From: CAZSRX01 sp964609675 [NCBI: uncultured Bacteroidota bacterium]
Lineage (GTDB): Bacteria; CLD3; SB21
Direction: 5' to 3'
DNA length: 13,448 nt
Assembly: GCA_964609675.1 (NCBI GenBank)
Contig: CAZSRX010000052.1
Location: 1 to 13,448, forward strand
In this document: positions 1-10,097 of the stretch, one piece after another
How positions within the stretch are numbered: the first letter of the stretch is position 1
Layout of the letters: the number at the start of each line of letters is the position of its first letter
Program-made: the position numbers and the translations under genes
The notes under the pieces: generated by a model
Seen by the model: only the letters and a program-made list of their open reading frames with translations
What the model was told of the DNA's origin: nothing
Databases searched by the model: none

Positions 1-131
1 AGTTTTCAGTTAAAGATGGCGCATTTTCAAAAACGCGTTAAGTGCCCGCTAACAATTTTTTTCTTAGCTTTTATTAGTTTGTTAAGAGGCATTTTCTCTT
101 GCTTATAAAAAAATAATTACATATTTTTTAC

Positions 132-159
132 TTTACAATACTTTTTTATTTGATATAAA
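132..159 (+). promoter_or_regulatory. Candidate sigma70-type promoter for pspA
   Basis: TTTACA at 132-137 matches the -35 consensus at 5 of 6 positions. TATAAA at 154-159 matches the -10 consensus at 5 of 6, and TGA directly before it gives an extended -10 element. The spacer is 16 bp, one short of optimal. Transcription would start near 166 and leave a leader of about 190 nt before pspA. In an AT-rich region such matches arise by chance, so this is a candidate only. Confidence 0.4.
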
Positions 160-185
160 TCTTATATGATTTTCAAGAACGGGTA

Positions 186-349
186 ATCCTTTTTCGATGA
201 TGTTAATAGAAAGGATAAATAACAAGATTGTTTTAACAATCCATGTTATAAAAAATAGAAGGCATTATCCCAGAAAGATGACAATTCCGCTTTGAATTAT
301 GATTAATTTATATTATCTTTTAGTATTAACCATTAACCAAGCAAAGGAG
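186..349 (+). promoter_or_regulatory. Possible structured pspA leader with competing pairings
   Basis: ATCCTTT at 186-192 is complementary to AAAGGAT at 210-216. Part of that same segment, GGATAA at 213-218, is also complementary to TTATCC at 265-270. In addition TCCTTT at 187-192 can pair with AAAGGA at 343-348, which is the pspA Shine-Dalgarno sequence. These pairings exclude one another, so the leader could in principle switch between exposed and hidden ribosome-binding states. This is inference from complementarity alone; no known riboswitch class is recognised. Confidence 0.25.
219..249. repeat. Extended interrupted dyad (operator-like or hairpin)
   Basis: The core is GATTGTT (226-232), a 2-bp centre, then AACAATC (235-241). 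The dyad continues outward after one mismatched step with ATAACA at 219-224 against TGTTAT at 244-249. It lies between the candidate promoter and the pspA start. It could be a protein operator or an RNA hairpin in the leader; the sequence alone does not decide. Confidence 0.4.
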
Positions 350-356
350 CAATGAA

Positions 357-1019
357 ATGGGTATATTTTCTAGATTAGTTGATATTATGAGCGCCAACAT
401 CAACGACTTGCTTGATAAGGCTGAGGATCCGGAAAAAATGATCAAGCAAATGGTCATTGAAATGGAAGAAGCTGTTAATAAAGCCACCACAGCGGTCGGC
501 GCCGCTATTGCGAATCAAAAACGTTTGGAGCGTCAGATGGCTGAAAATAAGAAACAGGCCGATGAGTGGCAGAACAAAGCCATTCAAGCGGTCAATGCGG
601 GTCGTGATGATTTAGCCGCTCAAGCTTTGGCCAAGAAGACGTCCTTTATGAACGCCGCCACATCGCTTGAACCAACCCTTGCGCAAGCCACAAAGACGGC
701 CGAACAAATGAAATCCCAATTAATGCAACTGAAAACAAAATTAGATGAAGCAAGGGTTCGTCAGAATACATTAATAGCCCGGCATCAGGCTGCCAAAGCC
801 AAGAAAGAAATTGCAAAGGCCATGAGCGGAGTTGGAGGAGGCGCTTTCGGAAATTTTGATAAATTTGAGAAGAAAATTGAAGATGCGGAAGCTGAAGCCG
901 ATGCGCATGCCGAACTGGCCGGCGATACCGGCAATTTAGATGACGAATTTAAAAAACTTAATACTGATTCGACGGTTGATTCCGAATTAGCCGCATTAAA
1001 AGCGCAATTAGGAAAGTAA
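357..1019 (+). CDS. pspA: PspA/IM30 family membrane-associated protein
   Basis: This is a phage-shock-protein A/Vipp1-like protein of the ESCRT-III superfamily, which binds stressed inner membrane and assembles into scaffolds. The 220-residue length fits the family. Residues 1-20 form the amphipathic membrane-binding helix, EDP at 23-25 is the conserved turn, and 26-155 is almost pure charged/alanine coiled coil with GRDDLA at 82-87. A glycine-rich linker (157-165) precedes an acidic helix (168-188) and the terminal segment ending in ELAALKAQLGK, which is also typical. The ATG at 357 has a strong AAAGGAG at 343-349, 7 nt upstream. The gene stands alone: no pspB, pspC or pspF is visible, and it converges on the SDR gene. 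Family assignment is firm; whether it acts as PspA, LiaH or Vipp1 is not resolved. Confidence 0.93.
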   Translation: MGIFSRLVDIMSANINDLLDKAEDPEKMIKQMVIEMEEAVNKATTAVGAAIANQKRLERQMAENKKQADEWQNKAIQAVNAGRDDLAAQALAKKTSFMNAATSLEPTLAQATKTAEQMKSQLMQLKTKLDEARVRQNTLIARHQAAKAKKEIAKAMSGVGGGAFGNFDKFEKKIEDAEAEADAHAELAGDTGNLDDEFKKLNTDSTVDSELAALKAQLGK

Positions 1020-1025
1020 GAAATT

Positions 1026-1062
1026 AAAGGCTCATACCCAGATTAGGTATGAGCCTTTTTTT
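1026..1062 (+). terminator. Intrinsic terminator of pspA, possibly bidirectional
   Basis: GGCTCATACC (1029-1038) and GGTATGAGCC (1046-1055) form a perfect 10-bp stem with a 7-nt loop, followed by seven Ts (1056-1062). Three As before the stem can pair with the first Ts. The stem begins 9 nt after the pspA stop codon. Read from the minus strand, the stem is followed by TTTAATTT, so it may also end transcripts from the convergent SDR gene. Confidence 0.92.
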
Positions 1063-1118
1063 ATGATAATAAAGAAGTATAATATATATTATGTAAACCT
1101 TTATCTTTCCCGATTATT

Positions 1119-1850
1119 TTATACAATGGTAGCTCCTCCATCCACTTGTATGACTTGTCCGGTTATGTAATCTGATGATTTTACGATAAATAATACTAAT
1201 TCAGAAACATCTGATGGTTTTCCGTATTTTCTAAGCAAAATATTGGTTACTTTTGGTAAATGTTGGGATTTCTTTTCCTCATTTGGAACTATGATTGTAC
1301 CGGGCGCAATAGCGTTTACAGTAATGTAAGGCGCCAATTCTTTAGCTAATATTTTTGTGAGCGTAATTATACCAGATTTTGAAATACAATATGGCATATA
1401 TCCGGTCCAATGGCTGAATGCACCTAATGAAGCAATATTTATTATTTTACCGCTTTTTCTTTTTAACATATTTCCGGCGGCTTCTTGACAACAAAAGAAA
1501 ACAGACTTAAGATTTGTATTGATAACTTTATCCCAGAAATCGCTCTTTATTTTAAAAAATTCTGTTTTGTTTGGAAAAATCGCGGCATTATTAACTAAAA
1601 CATCAATATTTCCTACTTTATCATATACGGATAAAAACATCCTTTTTATATCATTTATTTTTGTAAGATCGGCTTTTACAATAATCGCGTCTTTTCCAAT
1701 TTTTTTTATTTCTTCCTGAGTTTGTTTTGCTTCATTTCTTGAATGCAGATAATGAATAACGATGTTATATCCTCCATTTGCAAGGGAAAGAGCTATTTTT
1801 TTCCCAAGTCTCCTGGCCGAACCTGTTACAAGCGCGTACTGATTTTCCAT
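1119..1850 (-). CDS. Short-chain dehydrogenase/reductase (FabG/pteridine-reductase-like)
   Basis: This is a classical SDR of 243 residues, an NAD(P)(H)-dependent oxidoreductase whose substrate cannot be read from sequence. The Rossmann motif TGSARRLG is at 9-16, with arginines at 13-14 that favour NADPH. D61 is in the adenine-binding position, NNAA is at 87-90, and the catalytic set is N113, S141, Y154 and K158 (YxxxK). PG at 183-184 and DGG at 237-239 complete the family pattern. The TG-x-x-RR-x-G pattern and the HY segment at 33-34 recall pteridine reductase/FolM-like SDRs, but a FabG-like role is equally possible. The ATG at 1850 is the only usable start, because the Rossmann motif follows within 10 residues. 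There is no Shine-Dalgarno sequence: the upstream 31 bases are the rpoC terminator. Its base composition is far more AT-rich than the operon beside it. Confidence 0.88.
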   Translation of the reverse strand: MENQYALVTGSARRLGKKIALSLANGGYNIVIHYLHSRNEAKQTQEEIKKIGKDAIIVKADLTKINDIKRMFLSVYDKVGNIDVLVNNAAIFPNKTEFFKIKSDFWDKVINTNLKSVFFCCQEAAGNMLKRKSGKIINIASLGAFSHWTGYMPYCISKSGIITLTKILAKELAPYITVNAIAPGTIIVPNEEKKSQHLPKVTNILLRKYGKPSDVSELVLFIVKSSDYITGQVIQVDGGATIV

Positions 1851-1881
1851 AAAAAAATGGGGAGATTTTTACAATCTCCCC
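1851..1881 (-). terminator. Intrinsic terminator of the rpoBC operon
   Basis: On the minus strand GGGGAGATT (1881-1873), a 5-nt loop and AATCTCCCC (1867-1859) form a perfect 9-bp stem, followed by one A and seven Ts (1857-1851). The stem starts 7 nt after the rpoC stop codon. The T-tract ends exactly where the SDR start codon begins. Confidence 0.93.
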
Positions 1882-1888
1882 TATTTAT

Positions 1889-4800
1889 TTATTTTACAGT
1901 TGTTTTTTTAGTCTTTTTTGGTGTTGTTTTGGATTTTTCTTCTTCAGTTTCTGTTTCTAAAGGATAGACCCGTAGATTTTGATAATGTTTCAAGCCGGTT
2001 CCTGCCGGTATTAAACGTCCCATAATGACGTTTTCCTTTAATCCAAGTAAATAATCCGTTTTATTGCTTATCGAAGCGTCGGCAAGTACTTTGGTGGTTT
2101 CCTGGAAAGAAGCGGCAGAAATGAAACTCTCAGTACTCAGAGATGCCTGCGTAATACCTAAAAGCAGCGGTTCTGCTGTGGCAGGTTGAGCATCTCTGAA
2201 TTCCGGAACTTTTTTCTTTTCATACTTCTTCAGTACTTTTTCCATCTCTGAACGGGTGATTATCTGTCCTTCCTTGAGGTTAGAATCACCTTTATCGGTG
2301 ACAACCACTTTGTCAATGATTTTCTGGTTTTCTTCGATAAACCGGAGTTTGTCAACCTGATCGTCCTGCAAGAAATAAGTGTCTCCAGCATCGGCGATAC
2401 GGACCCTCTGGAGCATCTGACGGACGATAATCTCAATATGTTTGTCATTGATTTTAACGCCCTGGGTGCGATACACTTCCTGAATTTCGTTAACCAGATA
2501 GCGCTGTACTTCAGCGGGGCCTTTGATTCTTAAGATATCATGAGGCGCTATGGCTCCGTCGGTAAGTTGTTCACCGGCGTGAATGTAATCATTTTCATGG
2601 ACGATCAAATGCTTGCCGAAAGGTATTTTATAGGTCTTTACTTCACCTTCTTTACCTTCAACAGAGATTTCACGGTATCCCCTGCTGATTTTTCCGATTT
2701 TAACCGTTCCGTCAATTTCACTTACCGTTGCGTAGTCTCTGGGTCTTCGGGCTTCGAATAATTCCTGTACCCGGGGCAAACCACCGGTAATATCTTTGGT
2801 TTTGGTGATTTCACGAGGAATTTTCGCAATGGTTTCACCGGCAGTAACCGTCTGGCCTTCCTTAACGGTTAGAAAAGCCCTTATCGGCAGAATATGCGAT
2901 TCTATAATCTCTCTGCCCTGCTTAATCTGCAAGGTAGGCGTTATTTTCTTGTCTTTAGATTCAATAATAACGATTTCTTTACGACCGGTCGCTTCGTCGG
3001 CTTCTTCACGGCAGGTGATACCGTCCTTTATTCCCTCATAGATAATAGAACCGTCGTTTTCGGCTATAATCGGGGTATTAAACGGATCCCATCCCATGAT
3101 TGGATCATTCTTTTTAACTAATTGTCCGTCTCGGACTTTAATAACAGCGCCATAAGGAATTTTATACACATAAACCAGACGACCTTTTTCATATAATTCA
3201 ATTTTACTGGAACGGCTTAAAGAAATCTGGGAGCCGTCGGATTTACGATCAAGAAGCCGCATGCCCTGCTGGAAAATGACCTGTCCGTCAGTTTTGGCCA
3301 GAGCCTGTGATTGTTCGCCGATCCGCATCGCAACACCGCCGATGTGGAAAGTCCGAAGGGTTAACTGTGTACCCGGTTCACCGATAGACTGCGCTGCCAT
3401 AACACCAACGGCCTCGCCGATATTCACCAGCGTTCCGGAAGCGAGATTGCGTCCATAGCAATATGAGCAGACACCGCGTTTGGATTCGCAGGTCAACACG
3501 GAGCGAATGGATACCGATTCGATGGGAGAATTGTTTAACAATTCAGCTTTTTCTTCATCAATCAGTTCACCCGCTTCTATAATTATGTTGCCGGTTGAAG
3601 GATCAATCACATCATCGGCTGCTACGCGTCCCATACACCGTTCACCCAGGGATTCTTTGATTTCTTCACCTTCTTTAATCGCGCTGGTACGGACGCCGAG
3701 AATGGTTCCGCAATCGACTTCGGAAATGATGACATCCTGAGCTACGTCAACCAACCGGCGGGTCAGATAACCGGCATCGGCTGTTTTTAGAGCGGTATCG
3801 GCGAGGCCTTTGCGGGCGCCGTGTGTTGATATGAAGTATTCCCAGACCGATAGTCCTTCTTTAAAACTTGAGGTAATCGGATGCTCGATGATTTCGCCAA
3901 CCTGTCCGGTCATGCTTTTCTGAGGTTTGGACATAAGACCGCGCATACCGCCCAACTGTTTTATCTGGTCACGAGAACCACGGGCTCCCGAATCCATCAT
4001 CATGAAGACGGGGTTAAAACCATTTTGAGACTTGGTAATTTCCTCATACATGGCGGCGGCTACATCATTGGAGGCATGTGTCCAGATATCAATAACTTTG
4101 TTGTAACGCTCACCGTCAGTCATCAAGCCCATACGGTAAGTATTCTGTACCTTGTCCACATCGGCCTTAGCCTTTTTAAGCACTTCATCCTTGTTTTTCG
4201 GCGACAAAACGTCTTCGATACCAATCGAACATCCTGATTTTGTTGCGTAGGTAAATCCGAGATCTTTGAGATTATCCAGAAATACAACCGTTTTAATATT
4301 ACCTACATCGGCATGCATGCGCGAGACGATTTCCTCAATACGTTTTTTTGTCAAGAGTTCGTTAATAAACCGCATTTCTTCCGGAACAATTTCGTTGAAT
4401 ATCACACGGCCGACAGAGGTCTTAATGTATTGATATTCATTCGTTTTTCCGTTGTTCTGGTTATTAAATCTTAATTGAATGATAGCATGAAGATCCACCA
4501 ATCCGGCATCATAAGCCATCCGAACTTCTTCGATGGAATTAAACTTCATGCCTTCCCCTTTGGCGCCCTGCTGTTGTTTGGTAAGGTAATAACATCCCAG
4601 AACCACATCCTGTGAAGGAATAGCGATGGGTCGGCCACTCGAAGGCTGAATAATGTTATGACTGGAAAGCATCAGCATGCGTGTTTCAATTTGAGCCTCG
4701 TAGGACAGCGGTACATGCACGGCCATCTGATCGCCGTCAAAATCGGCGTTAAACGCGGCGCAAACCAAGGGATGAATCTGGATAGCGCGACCCTCAATCA

Positions 4801-6157
4801 ACACGGGTTGAAATGCCTGAATACCGAGGCGGTGAAGCGTAGGAGCGCGGTTAAGTAAAACAGGATGGTCTTCAACAATCTTTTCCAGAATTTCCCAAAC
4901 CTCAGGTCCATGTTTATCCACCATCCGTTTAGCGCTTTTAACCGTTTTAACCATACGTCGCTCAACTAACTTGCGAATAATAAACGGTTTAAACAATTCC
5001 ACTGCCATTTCTTTAGGAAGGCCACATTCGTGCAATTTAAGTTCGGGTCCTACAACTATAACCGAACGTCCGGAGTAATCCACGCGCTTTCCAAGCAGAT
5101 TCTGACGGAAACGTCCCTGTTTCCCTTTGAGCATGTCTGATAGAGACTTCAGCGGACGGTTACTGTCGCTCCGAACCGCGGCGGTTTTTCGGGAATTATC
5201 AAACAACGAATCCACAGATTCCTGGAGCATGCGCTTTTCGTTTCGCAAGATAACTTCGGGAGCACGGATTTCGAGCAATTTGCGTAAACGGTTATTGCGT
5301 ATGATAACTCTGCGGTACAAATCATTCAAATCGCTGGTAGCAAAACGACCGCCTTCGAGAGGCACCAAAGGCCTGAGTTCGGGAGGAATTACCGGTATGA
5401 CATCAAGAACCATCCATTCCGGTTTATTGAAGTTTTCCTCGCTTTTTATACGAAAAGCCTCAGCAATTCGGAGTTGTTTAAGATTTTCAAGAGTTTTTTG
5501 CTGAGATAAATTAGGGTCTTTCAGGCTACGGCGAAGGTCAATACACATTTGTTCCACATCCACACGCTTTAGCAACTCTTTAACCGCCTCGCCGCCGATC
5601 AACGCGATAAATTTGTCCGGATGCGTATTAGGCAATTCGTCATTGTCCTTCCCTAATTCCTCTTTAATACGGTAGAGTTCTTCTTCGGGGATGATGTCCT
5701 TATGTCTCAAACCGCTTTTACCGGGTTGTATAACGATGTAATTTTCATAATAAATTATTTTTTCCAGTTGTTTGATGCTCAGATTTAATAGACTTCCTAT
5801 TTTTGACGGGAGCGATCTGAAAAACCATATATGCACCACCGGTACAGCAAGTGAAATATGGCCCATTCTTTCACGGCGAACGGCTTTAAGCGTTACTTCC
5901 ACGCCGCACCGGTCGCAGATGATGCCCTTATAACGAATTCTTTTATATTTTCCGCAATGGCATTCCCAGTCTTTGACCGGGCCAAAGATTTTTTCACAAA
6001 ACAAACCGTCCTTTTCAGGTTTGAAACTCCTGTAGTTAATGGTTTCGGCCTTTGTAACCTCACCATAGGACCGGCTAAGGATAGAATCCGGAGAAGCAAT
6101 ACCGACGGTAATGCTGGAAAAATTGCTAGCTAGGCTGGTTGTTGATAAATATGACAC
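1889..6157 (-). CDS. rpoC: DNA-directed RNA polymerase subunit beta-prime
   Basis: This is the 1422-residue catalytic beta-prime subunit of RNA polymerase. The N-terminal zinc finger uses C66, C68, C81 and C84. The active-site NADFDGD motif is at 470-476, with Mg-binding D472, D474 and D476. The region around [10 protein letters not shown] (about 719-728) precedes the bridge helix. The second zinc site is C816, C890, C897 and C900. The trigger-loop motif TFHIGG contains H938. An insertion of sandwich-barrel type runs from about 947 to 1120 before DITGGLPRV (from 1122), as in Gram-negative bacteria. The C-terminus ends in a Lys/Thr-rich tail. The start is GTG, chosen because AAAGGTGA lies at 6162-6169 (minus strand) at proper distance and the family N-terminus follows. 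It is 74 nt after rpoB in the same operon and ends at a strong terminator. Confidence 0.98.
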   Translation of the reverse strand: MSYLSTTSLASNFSSITVGIASPDSILSRSYGEVTKAETINYRSFKPEKDGLFCEKIFGPVKDWECHCGKYKRIRYKGIICDRCGVEVTLKAVRRERMGHISLAVPVVHIWFFRSLPSKIGSLLNLSIKQLEKIIYYENYIVIQPGKSGLRHKDIIPEEELYRIKEELGKDNDELPNTHPDKFIALIGGEAVKELLKRVDVEQMCIDLRRSLKDPNLSQQKTLENLKQLRIAEAFRIKSEENFNKPEWMVLDVIPVIPPELRPLVPLEGGRFATSDLNDLYRRVIIRNNRLRKLLEIRAPEVILRNEKRMLQESVDSLFDNSRKTAAVRSDSNRPLKSLSDMLKGKQGRFRQNLLGKRVDYSGRSVIVVGPELKLHECGLPKEMAVELFKPFIIRKLVERRMVKTVKSAKRMVDKHGPEVWEILEKIVEDHPVLLNRAPTLHRLGIQAFQPVLIEGRAIQIHPLVCAAFNADFDGDQMAVHVPLSYEAQIETRMLMLSSHNIIQPSSGRPIAIPSQDVVLGCYYLTKQQQGAKGEGMKFNSIEEVRMAYDAGLVDLHAIIQLRFNNQNNGKTNEYQYIKTSVGRVIFNEIVPEEMRFINELLTKKRIEEIVSRMHADVGNIKTVVFLDNLKDLGFTYATKSGCSIGIEDVLSPKNKDEVLKKAKADVDKVQNTYRMGLMTDGERYNKVIDIWTHASNDVAAAMYEEITKSQNGFNPVFMMMDSGARGSRDQIKQLGGMRGLMSKPQKSMTGQVGEIIEHPITSSFKEGLSVWEYFISTHGARKGLADTALKTADAGYLTRRLVDVAQDVIISEVDCGTILGVRTSAIKEGEEIKESLGERCMGRVAADDVIDPSTGNIIIEAGELIDEEKAELLNNSPIESVSIRSVLTCESKRGVCSYCYGRNLASGTLVNIGEAVGVMAAQSIGEPGTQLTLRTFHIGGVAMRIGEQSQALAKTDGQVIFQQGMRLLDRKSDGSQISLSRSSKIELYEKGRLVYVYKIPYGAVIKVRDGQLVKKNDPIMGWDPFNTPIIAENDGSIIYEGIKDGITCREEADEATGRKEIVIIESKDKKITPTLQIKQGREIIESHILPIRAFLTVKEGQTVTAGETIAKIPREITKTKDITGGLPRVQELFEARRPRDYATVSEIDGTVKIGKISRGYREISVEGKEGEVKTYKIPFGKHLIVHENDYIHAGEQLTDGAIAPHDILRIKGPAEVQRYLVNEIQEVYRTQGVKINDKHIEIIVRQMLQRVRIADAGDTYFLQDDQVDKLRFIEENQKIIDKVVVTDKGDSNLKEGQIITRSEMEKVLKKYEKKKVPEFRDAQPATAEPLLLGITQASLSTESFISAASFQETTKVLADASISNKTDYLLGLKENVIMGRLIPAGTGLKHYQNLRVYPLETETEEEKSKTTPKKTKKTTVK

Positions 6158-6161
6158 GTTG

Positions 6162-6169
6162 TCACCTTT
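6162..6169 (-). promoter_or_regulatory. Ribosome binding site fixing the rpoC GTG start
   Basis: The minus strand reads AAAGGTGA with 4 nt before the GTG at 6157-6155. No in-frame ATG occurs nearby, so this site decides the start. rpoB uses nearly the same arrangement. Confidence 0.75.
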
Positions 6170-6231
6170 ATATTTAAGTATTTATTATATTTTTCTATAT
6201 AAGTTTATGAATAAAAGAGTATATCTTATTC

Positions 6232-9200
6232 TTACTCAATTTTTACTTCAAGACCTAATCCCTGAAGTTCGCGAACAAGGACATTGAAAGATTCCGGAAT
6301 TCCGGCTTCAGGGAGATTATCGCCTTTAACAATGGATTCATAAACTTTGGCGCGCCCCGTAACATCATCGGATTTGTAGGTCAGGATTTCCTGTAACGTA
6401 TGAGCGGCACCATACGCTTCAAGCGCCCAGACTTCCATTTCACCGAATCGTTGGCCGCCGAACTGAGCTTTGCCGCCTAAGGGCTGTTGAGTTATTAGAG
6501 AATAAGGTCCTATCGATCGGGCGTGAATTTTATCATCCACAAGGTGGTTGAGCTTCATCATGTATATATAGCCTACCACGGTTTCCTGGTCAAATTTTTC
6601 TCCGGTGCGGCCGTCGGTTAGGTGAATTTTTCCATGGACGGGAAGCCCGGCCATTTTCAGTTCATTTTCGACATCATCGCTTCTAGCGCCGTCAAAGACA
6701 TTGGTTTCATAATATTTGCCAAGTTTTTTGCCGGCCCAACCCAGAGAGGTTTCAAAAATCTGCCCAAGATTCATGCGTGAAGGCACCCCAAGCGGATTTA
6801 AGATGATTTCTACCGGTGTGCCATCGCTCAGGAAGGGCATATCTTCTTCAGGGACGATTTTTGCAACAACGCCTTTATTGCCGTGCCGTCCGGCCATTTT
6901 ATCGCCTACGGATATCTTTCTTTTCTTGGCAACCTGCACCTTGGCCAATTGGACTATACCGGGCGGCAGTTCATCGCCTACCTGAAGACGATACTTGCCG
7001 GTATTATATTCTATCTCAAGTTCTTCAAGATTCCTTTCGTAGGTATCGAAGAGGAAATTAACCATTTCATTGGTTTCTTCATCGTCGGTCCAGCGACTTT
7101 CAGGGATGTTAATTTCGGCGGGGTCGAGGTTTTTAAATGAATCCTCGGTGTATTTACGGCCTTTTTTAATAAATTCCGAGCCGTCGTTATAAAGTACATG
7201 GCCGGCCGGCTTTCCGGCGAGGAGTTTGGAGATTTCATCGCGGAAATTGGCTTTAATTTTCCTTAACTGTTTTTTTAGCTCGATATCCAGTTCTTCCAGT
7301 TTCTGCTGATCCTGTTTCTTGGATTCTGTGTCTTTCTTTTTACGGCTGAAAAGTTTTGTGGAAATTACGATACCGTTCATACCGGGAGGCGCCTTGAGTG
7401 AGGCATCTTTCATTTCACCGGCTTTATCACCAAAGATAGCTTTAAGCAATTTTTCCTCCGGCGTAGGATCGGTTTCACCCTTAGGTGTAACTTTACCGAC
7501 CAGAATGTCGCCTGCCCGCACTTCGGCACCGACTCTTATAATACCGCCTTCGTCCAGGTCTTTGGTCGCCTCTTCGCTGACGTTTGGTATTTCACGGGTC
7601 AGTTCTTCTTCGCCGCGTTTGGTGTCACGAACCTGAATTTCAAATTCTTCGATATGTATGGACGTAAATATATCTTCTTTAAGCAGTTTTTCGCTAAGAA
7701 TGATGGCATCCTCAAAGTTATATCCGCGCCAGGGCATGAAGGCCACTAAAACATTCCGGCCCAGAGCAAGTTCTCCCCTGTCGGTTGCACAACCATCGGC
7801 AATGATCTGTCCGGCTTTGACTTCAGTTCCGGGTAAAACCACAGGACGCTGATTGATGCAAGTATCCTGATTGGTGCGGAAGAACTTAAGGAGATTATAG
7901 GTAATGACGTCATTGGCGTCTAATTTCTGTTTTTTTATTGCGGATTTACGACGGATGACAATTGTGTTAGCCGAAACCGATTCCACGATGCCGTCGATTT
8001 CGGATACAACTACCGCTCTTGAATCCACGGCTACGGTACGTTCGAGTCCGGTGCCTACAATAGGCGTTTCAGGCACGAGCAAAGGGACGGCCTGACGTTG
8101 CATGTTGGAACCCATCAAGGCGCGGTTGGCGTCGTCATGTTCGAGAAACGGAATCAGAGCGGCCGCCGGACTAACAATCTGAGAAGGCGCCACATCCATA
8201 TAATCGACTTCCTGAGGCAGGGCGACGGGGAAATCCCCTTTCTTTCTGGATTTTACAAAATTGGTCGTGAAAGCGCCTTTTTCGTTAAGACTTTCATTGG
8301 CCTGAGCAATGGTCATTTCATCTTCATCGCTGGCGGTAAGAAAATCTATCGTCTGGGTGACTTTTCCATTAACTACTTTGCGATACGGAGTCTCTATAAA
8401 ACCGTATTTATTTATTCTTCCGTAAATACAAAGAGATGAAATCAGACCGATATTCGGGCCTTCAGGAGTTTCAATCGGGCAAAGACGGCCATAATGCGTA
8501 TAATGCACGTCGCGGACTTCAAAACCGGCGCGTTCACGGGACAAACCGCCCGGGCCGAGAGCCGAAAGCCGGCGTTTGTGAGTTAATTCCGACAGCGGGT
8601 TGGTTTGATCCATAAACTGCGACAACTGGCTGGTGCCGAAGAAAGTGTTGATGACGCTGGAAATGGTTCTTGCGTTAACCAGGTCCTGAGGGGTAAGGTT
8701 TTCGCTGTCGCGCAGATTCATTCGTTCGCGTATGGTTCGGGTCATTCTTGATAACGCCACGCTGAACTGGGCCGCCAATTGCTCGCCAACCGAACGCACA
8801 CGACGATTTCCTAAATGATCAATATCATCCGTGGGGCGTGTGCCGTTACGAAGCTCAATCAGAGATTTGATTATCGCAATGATATCTTCTTTGGTCAGAA
8901 TGGTTACGGTCTCGGGAATGTTTAGACCGAGTTTTTTGTTAATGCGGTTTCTCCCGACATCGCCGAGGTCATAACGTTTTGAATTGAAGAATTGTCTTTC
9001 GAGAAGTCCGCGGGCCGTTTCCAGATCGGGAGCATCCCCGGAACGTAACTGTCGGTATATCTGCTCCAAAGCCTCCTGCTCGGATTTGGTTATATCTTTG
9101 CGTATCGTATTGGCGATGACTTCGGGAATGATATCTTCAGTTTTAATGAGGTCTATTTTCTTAATTTTATTCTTTTTAAGCTTTGCAATCAGTTCTTCAT

Positions 9201-9987
9201 CAACGATGGTGTCCTTTTCAACAATGACCTCCCCCGTATTCTCATCGACAATATCTACGGCAATCATACGGCCGTATATGGTAGTTGCATCAAATCGGGT
9301 TAGTTCAATTTCGTCCAGTACGCCGAAAAGCTGCAGCATTTCGCGGTCAGAGGAATATCCCAGAGCGCGTAAAAATGTGGTGACCGGAAATTTCTTTTTG
9401 CGGTCAATATAAACATATAAAACATCATTGATATCCGTTGTAAATTCAATCCATGATCCGCGGAACGGAATGACTCTGGCGGAAAACATTTTAGTGCCGT
9501 TCGGATGGATGGACTCGTCGAAAAAGACGCCGGGTGAACGGTGTAACTGACTAACAATAACCCGTTCGGCGCCGTTTATAACGAAGGTGCCGCGTTCGGT
9601 CATATAAGGCAGATTGCCGAGATAAACATCCTGTTCAAGGATTTCAGGATGTTTATCGTCAATGCTTTTTTTACTGGAAAGGCGCAGCGTGGCTTTCAAA
9701 GGAAGTGAATACGATACGCCGCGTTCCTGACATTCACGGACTTCATATTTAGGCCGTTCAACAAAATATTTTACAAACTCAAGTTTGAAAAGTTCTTTGG
9801 CATCTTCAACCGGAAATGAACTTAGAAAGACACCTTGTAAGCCAATCGGGAGTCTTTTTTCCGGAGGCGTATCTTCCTGAAGGAATTCTTTATAGGACTG
9901 GAGTTGGATTTCAAGTAAATCAGGTATTTGAACCACACTGGGAGTGCTAGCAAAACTGACCCGATTGATAATTTGTTTACTCTTCAC
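6232..9987 (-). CDS. rpoB: DNA-directed RNA polymerase subunit beta
   Basis: This is the 1251-residue beta subunit, which forms the DNA/RNA channel and the rifampicin pocket. The pocket segment is intact: F450, S456, Q457, D460, H470, R473 and S475 match the drug-sensitive E. coli residues by alignment, so no classical resistance substitution is seen. An insertion near residues 881-995, rich in Lys/Glu and probably helical, sits where the E. coli beta insertion 2 lies. GRHGNKG follows it, and the C-terminal clamp region ends with [18 protein letters not shown] and the usual final segment. It is shorter than E. coli beta because the first lobe insertion is reduced. The start is GTG, supported by AAAGGTG at 9995-10001. 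It lies 185 nt downstream of rplL, separated by a strongly structured spacer. Confidence 0.98.
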   Translation of the reverse strand: MKSKQIINRVSFASTPSVVQIPDLLEIQLQSYKEFLQEDTPPEKRLPIGLQGVFLSSFPVEDAKELFKLEFVKYFVERPKYEVRECQERGVSYSLPLKATLRLSSKKSIDDKHPEILEQDVYLGNLPYMTERGTFVINGAERVIVSQLHRSPGVFFDESIHPNGTKMFSARVIPFRGSWIEFTTDINDVLYVYIDRKKKFPVTTFLRALGYSSDREMLQLFGVLDEIELTRFDATTIYGRMIAVDIVDENTGEVIVEKDTIVDEELIAKLKKNKIKKIDLIKTEDIIPEVIANTIRKDITKSEQEALEQIYRQLRSGDAPDLETARGLLERQFFNSKRYDLGDVGRNRINKKLGLNIPETVTILTKEDIIAIIKSLIELRNGTRPTDDIDHLGNRRVRSVGEQLAAQFSVALSRMTRTIRERMNLRDSENLTPQDLVNARTISSVINTFFGTSQLSQFMDQTNPLSELTHKRRLSALGPGGLSRERAGFEVRDVHYTHYGRLCPIETPEGPNIGLISSLCIYGRINKYGFIETPYRKVVNGKVTQTIDFLTASDEDEMTIAQANESLNEKGAFTTNFVKSRKKGDFPVALPQEVDYMDVAPSQIVSPAAALIPFLEHDDANRALMGSNMQRQAVPLLVPETPIVGTGLERTVAVDSRAVVVSEIDGIVESVSANTIVIRRKSAIKKQKLDANDVITYNLLKFFRTNQDTCINQRPVVLPGTEVKAGQIIADGCATDRGELALGRNVLVAFMPWRGYNFEDAIILSEKLLKEDIFTSIHIEEFEIQVRDTKRGEEELTREIPNVSEEATKDLDEGGIIRVGAEVRAGDILVGKVTPKGETDPTPEEKLLKAIFGDKAGEMKDASLKAPPGMNGIVISTKLFSRKKKDTESKKQDQQKLEELDIELKKQLRKIKANFRDEISKLLAGKPAGHVLYNDGSEFIKKGRKYTEDSFKNLDPAEINIPESRWTDDEETNEMVNFLFDTYERNLEELEIEYNTGKYRLQVGDELPPGIVQLAKVQVAKKRKISVGDKMAGRHGNKGVVAKIVPEEDMPFLSDGTPVEIILNPLGVPSRMNLGQIFETSLGWAGKKLGKYYETNVFDGARSDDVENELKMAGLPVHGKIHLTDGRTGEKFDQETVVGYIYMMKLNHLVDDKIHARSIGPYSLITQQPLGGKAQFGGQRFGEMEVWALEAYGAAHTLQEILTYKSDDVTGRAKVYESIVKGDNLPEAGIPESFNVLVRELQGLGLEVKIE

Positions 9988-9994
9988 GGCCTGG

Positions 9995-10001
9995 CACCTT
10001 T
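9995..10001 (-). promoter_or_regulatory. Ribosome binding site fixing the rpoB GTG start
   Basis: The minus strand reads AAAGGTG with 7 nt before the GTG at 9987-9985. It carries the same 7-base core as the rpoC site, so both large polymerase subunits share a non-ATG start with the same binding-site core. Confidence 0.75.
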
Positions 10002-10037
10002 GGTTATAATAAATGATTAAAATTTATTTATAATTTA

Positions 10038-10092
10038 CGATGCAAGGGCTTATGCATCGAAGAGAAAAATCCATATTATCGCCTGGATTTTT
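10038..10092 (-). promoter_or_regulatory. Two tandem stem-loops upstream of rpoB
   Basis: CGATGCA (10038-10044) pairs perfectly with TGCATCG (10053-10059) around an 8-nt loop. AAAAATCCA (10065-10073) pairs perfectly with TGGATTTTT (10084-10092) around a 10-nt loop. In the direction of transcription the second structure ends in five Us, so it resembles a weak attenuator between the stalk genes and rpoB. In E. coli the rplL-rpoB spacer also holds an attenuator and an RNase III site; equivalence here is inference. Confidence 0.5.
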
Positions 10093-10097
10093 TATAT

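Larger units (their letters stand above)
1..356. other. AT-rich intergenic region upstream of pspA
   Basis: No convincing gene is present here. Frame 1 is open from the left edge to a TAA at 106-108, but it encodes a short hydrophobic peptide of no recognisable family, so I do not call it. A T-run at 56-62 follows only a 4-bp inverted repeat (37-40 with 50-53), too weak to name as a terminator. The right half carries a sigma70-like promoter candidate and an inverted-repeat-rich leader, listed separately. Confidence 0.6.

Noticed and set aside
87-103. Sigma54-like -24/-12 element (AGGCAT followed by TTGCT)
   Set aside because: There are 11 rather than 10 bases between the GG (88-89) and the GC (101-102), which normally abolishes sigma54 recognition, and the element lies about 250 bp from pspA.
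1-108. Open frame running in from the left edge
   Set aside because: It has only 35 codons, is hydrophobic and low in complexity, and has no recognised family or supporting signals.
1079-1092. 14-bp palindrome ATAATATATATTAT between pspA and the SDR gene
   Set aside because: It consists only of A and T in an AT-rich gap, so symmetry is expected by chance.
6184-6189. Perfect TATAAT on the minus strand upstream of rpoC
   Set aside because: The spacer is extremely AT-rich and no acceptable -35 element lies 16-18 bp upstream; the best match is 3 of 6.
8575-8640. Possible rifampicin-resistance substitution in rpoB
   Set aside because: All classical contact positions (S456, D460, H470, S475 here) keep the sensitive residues.
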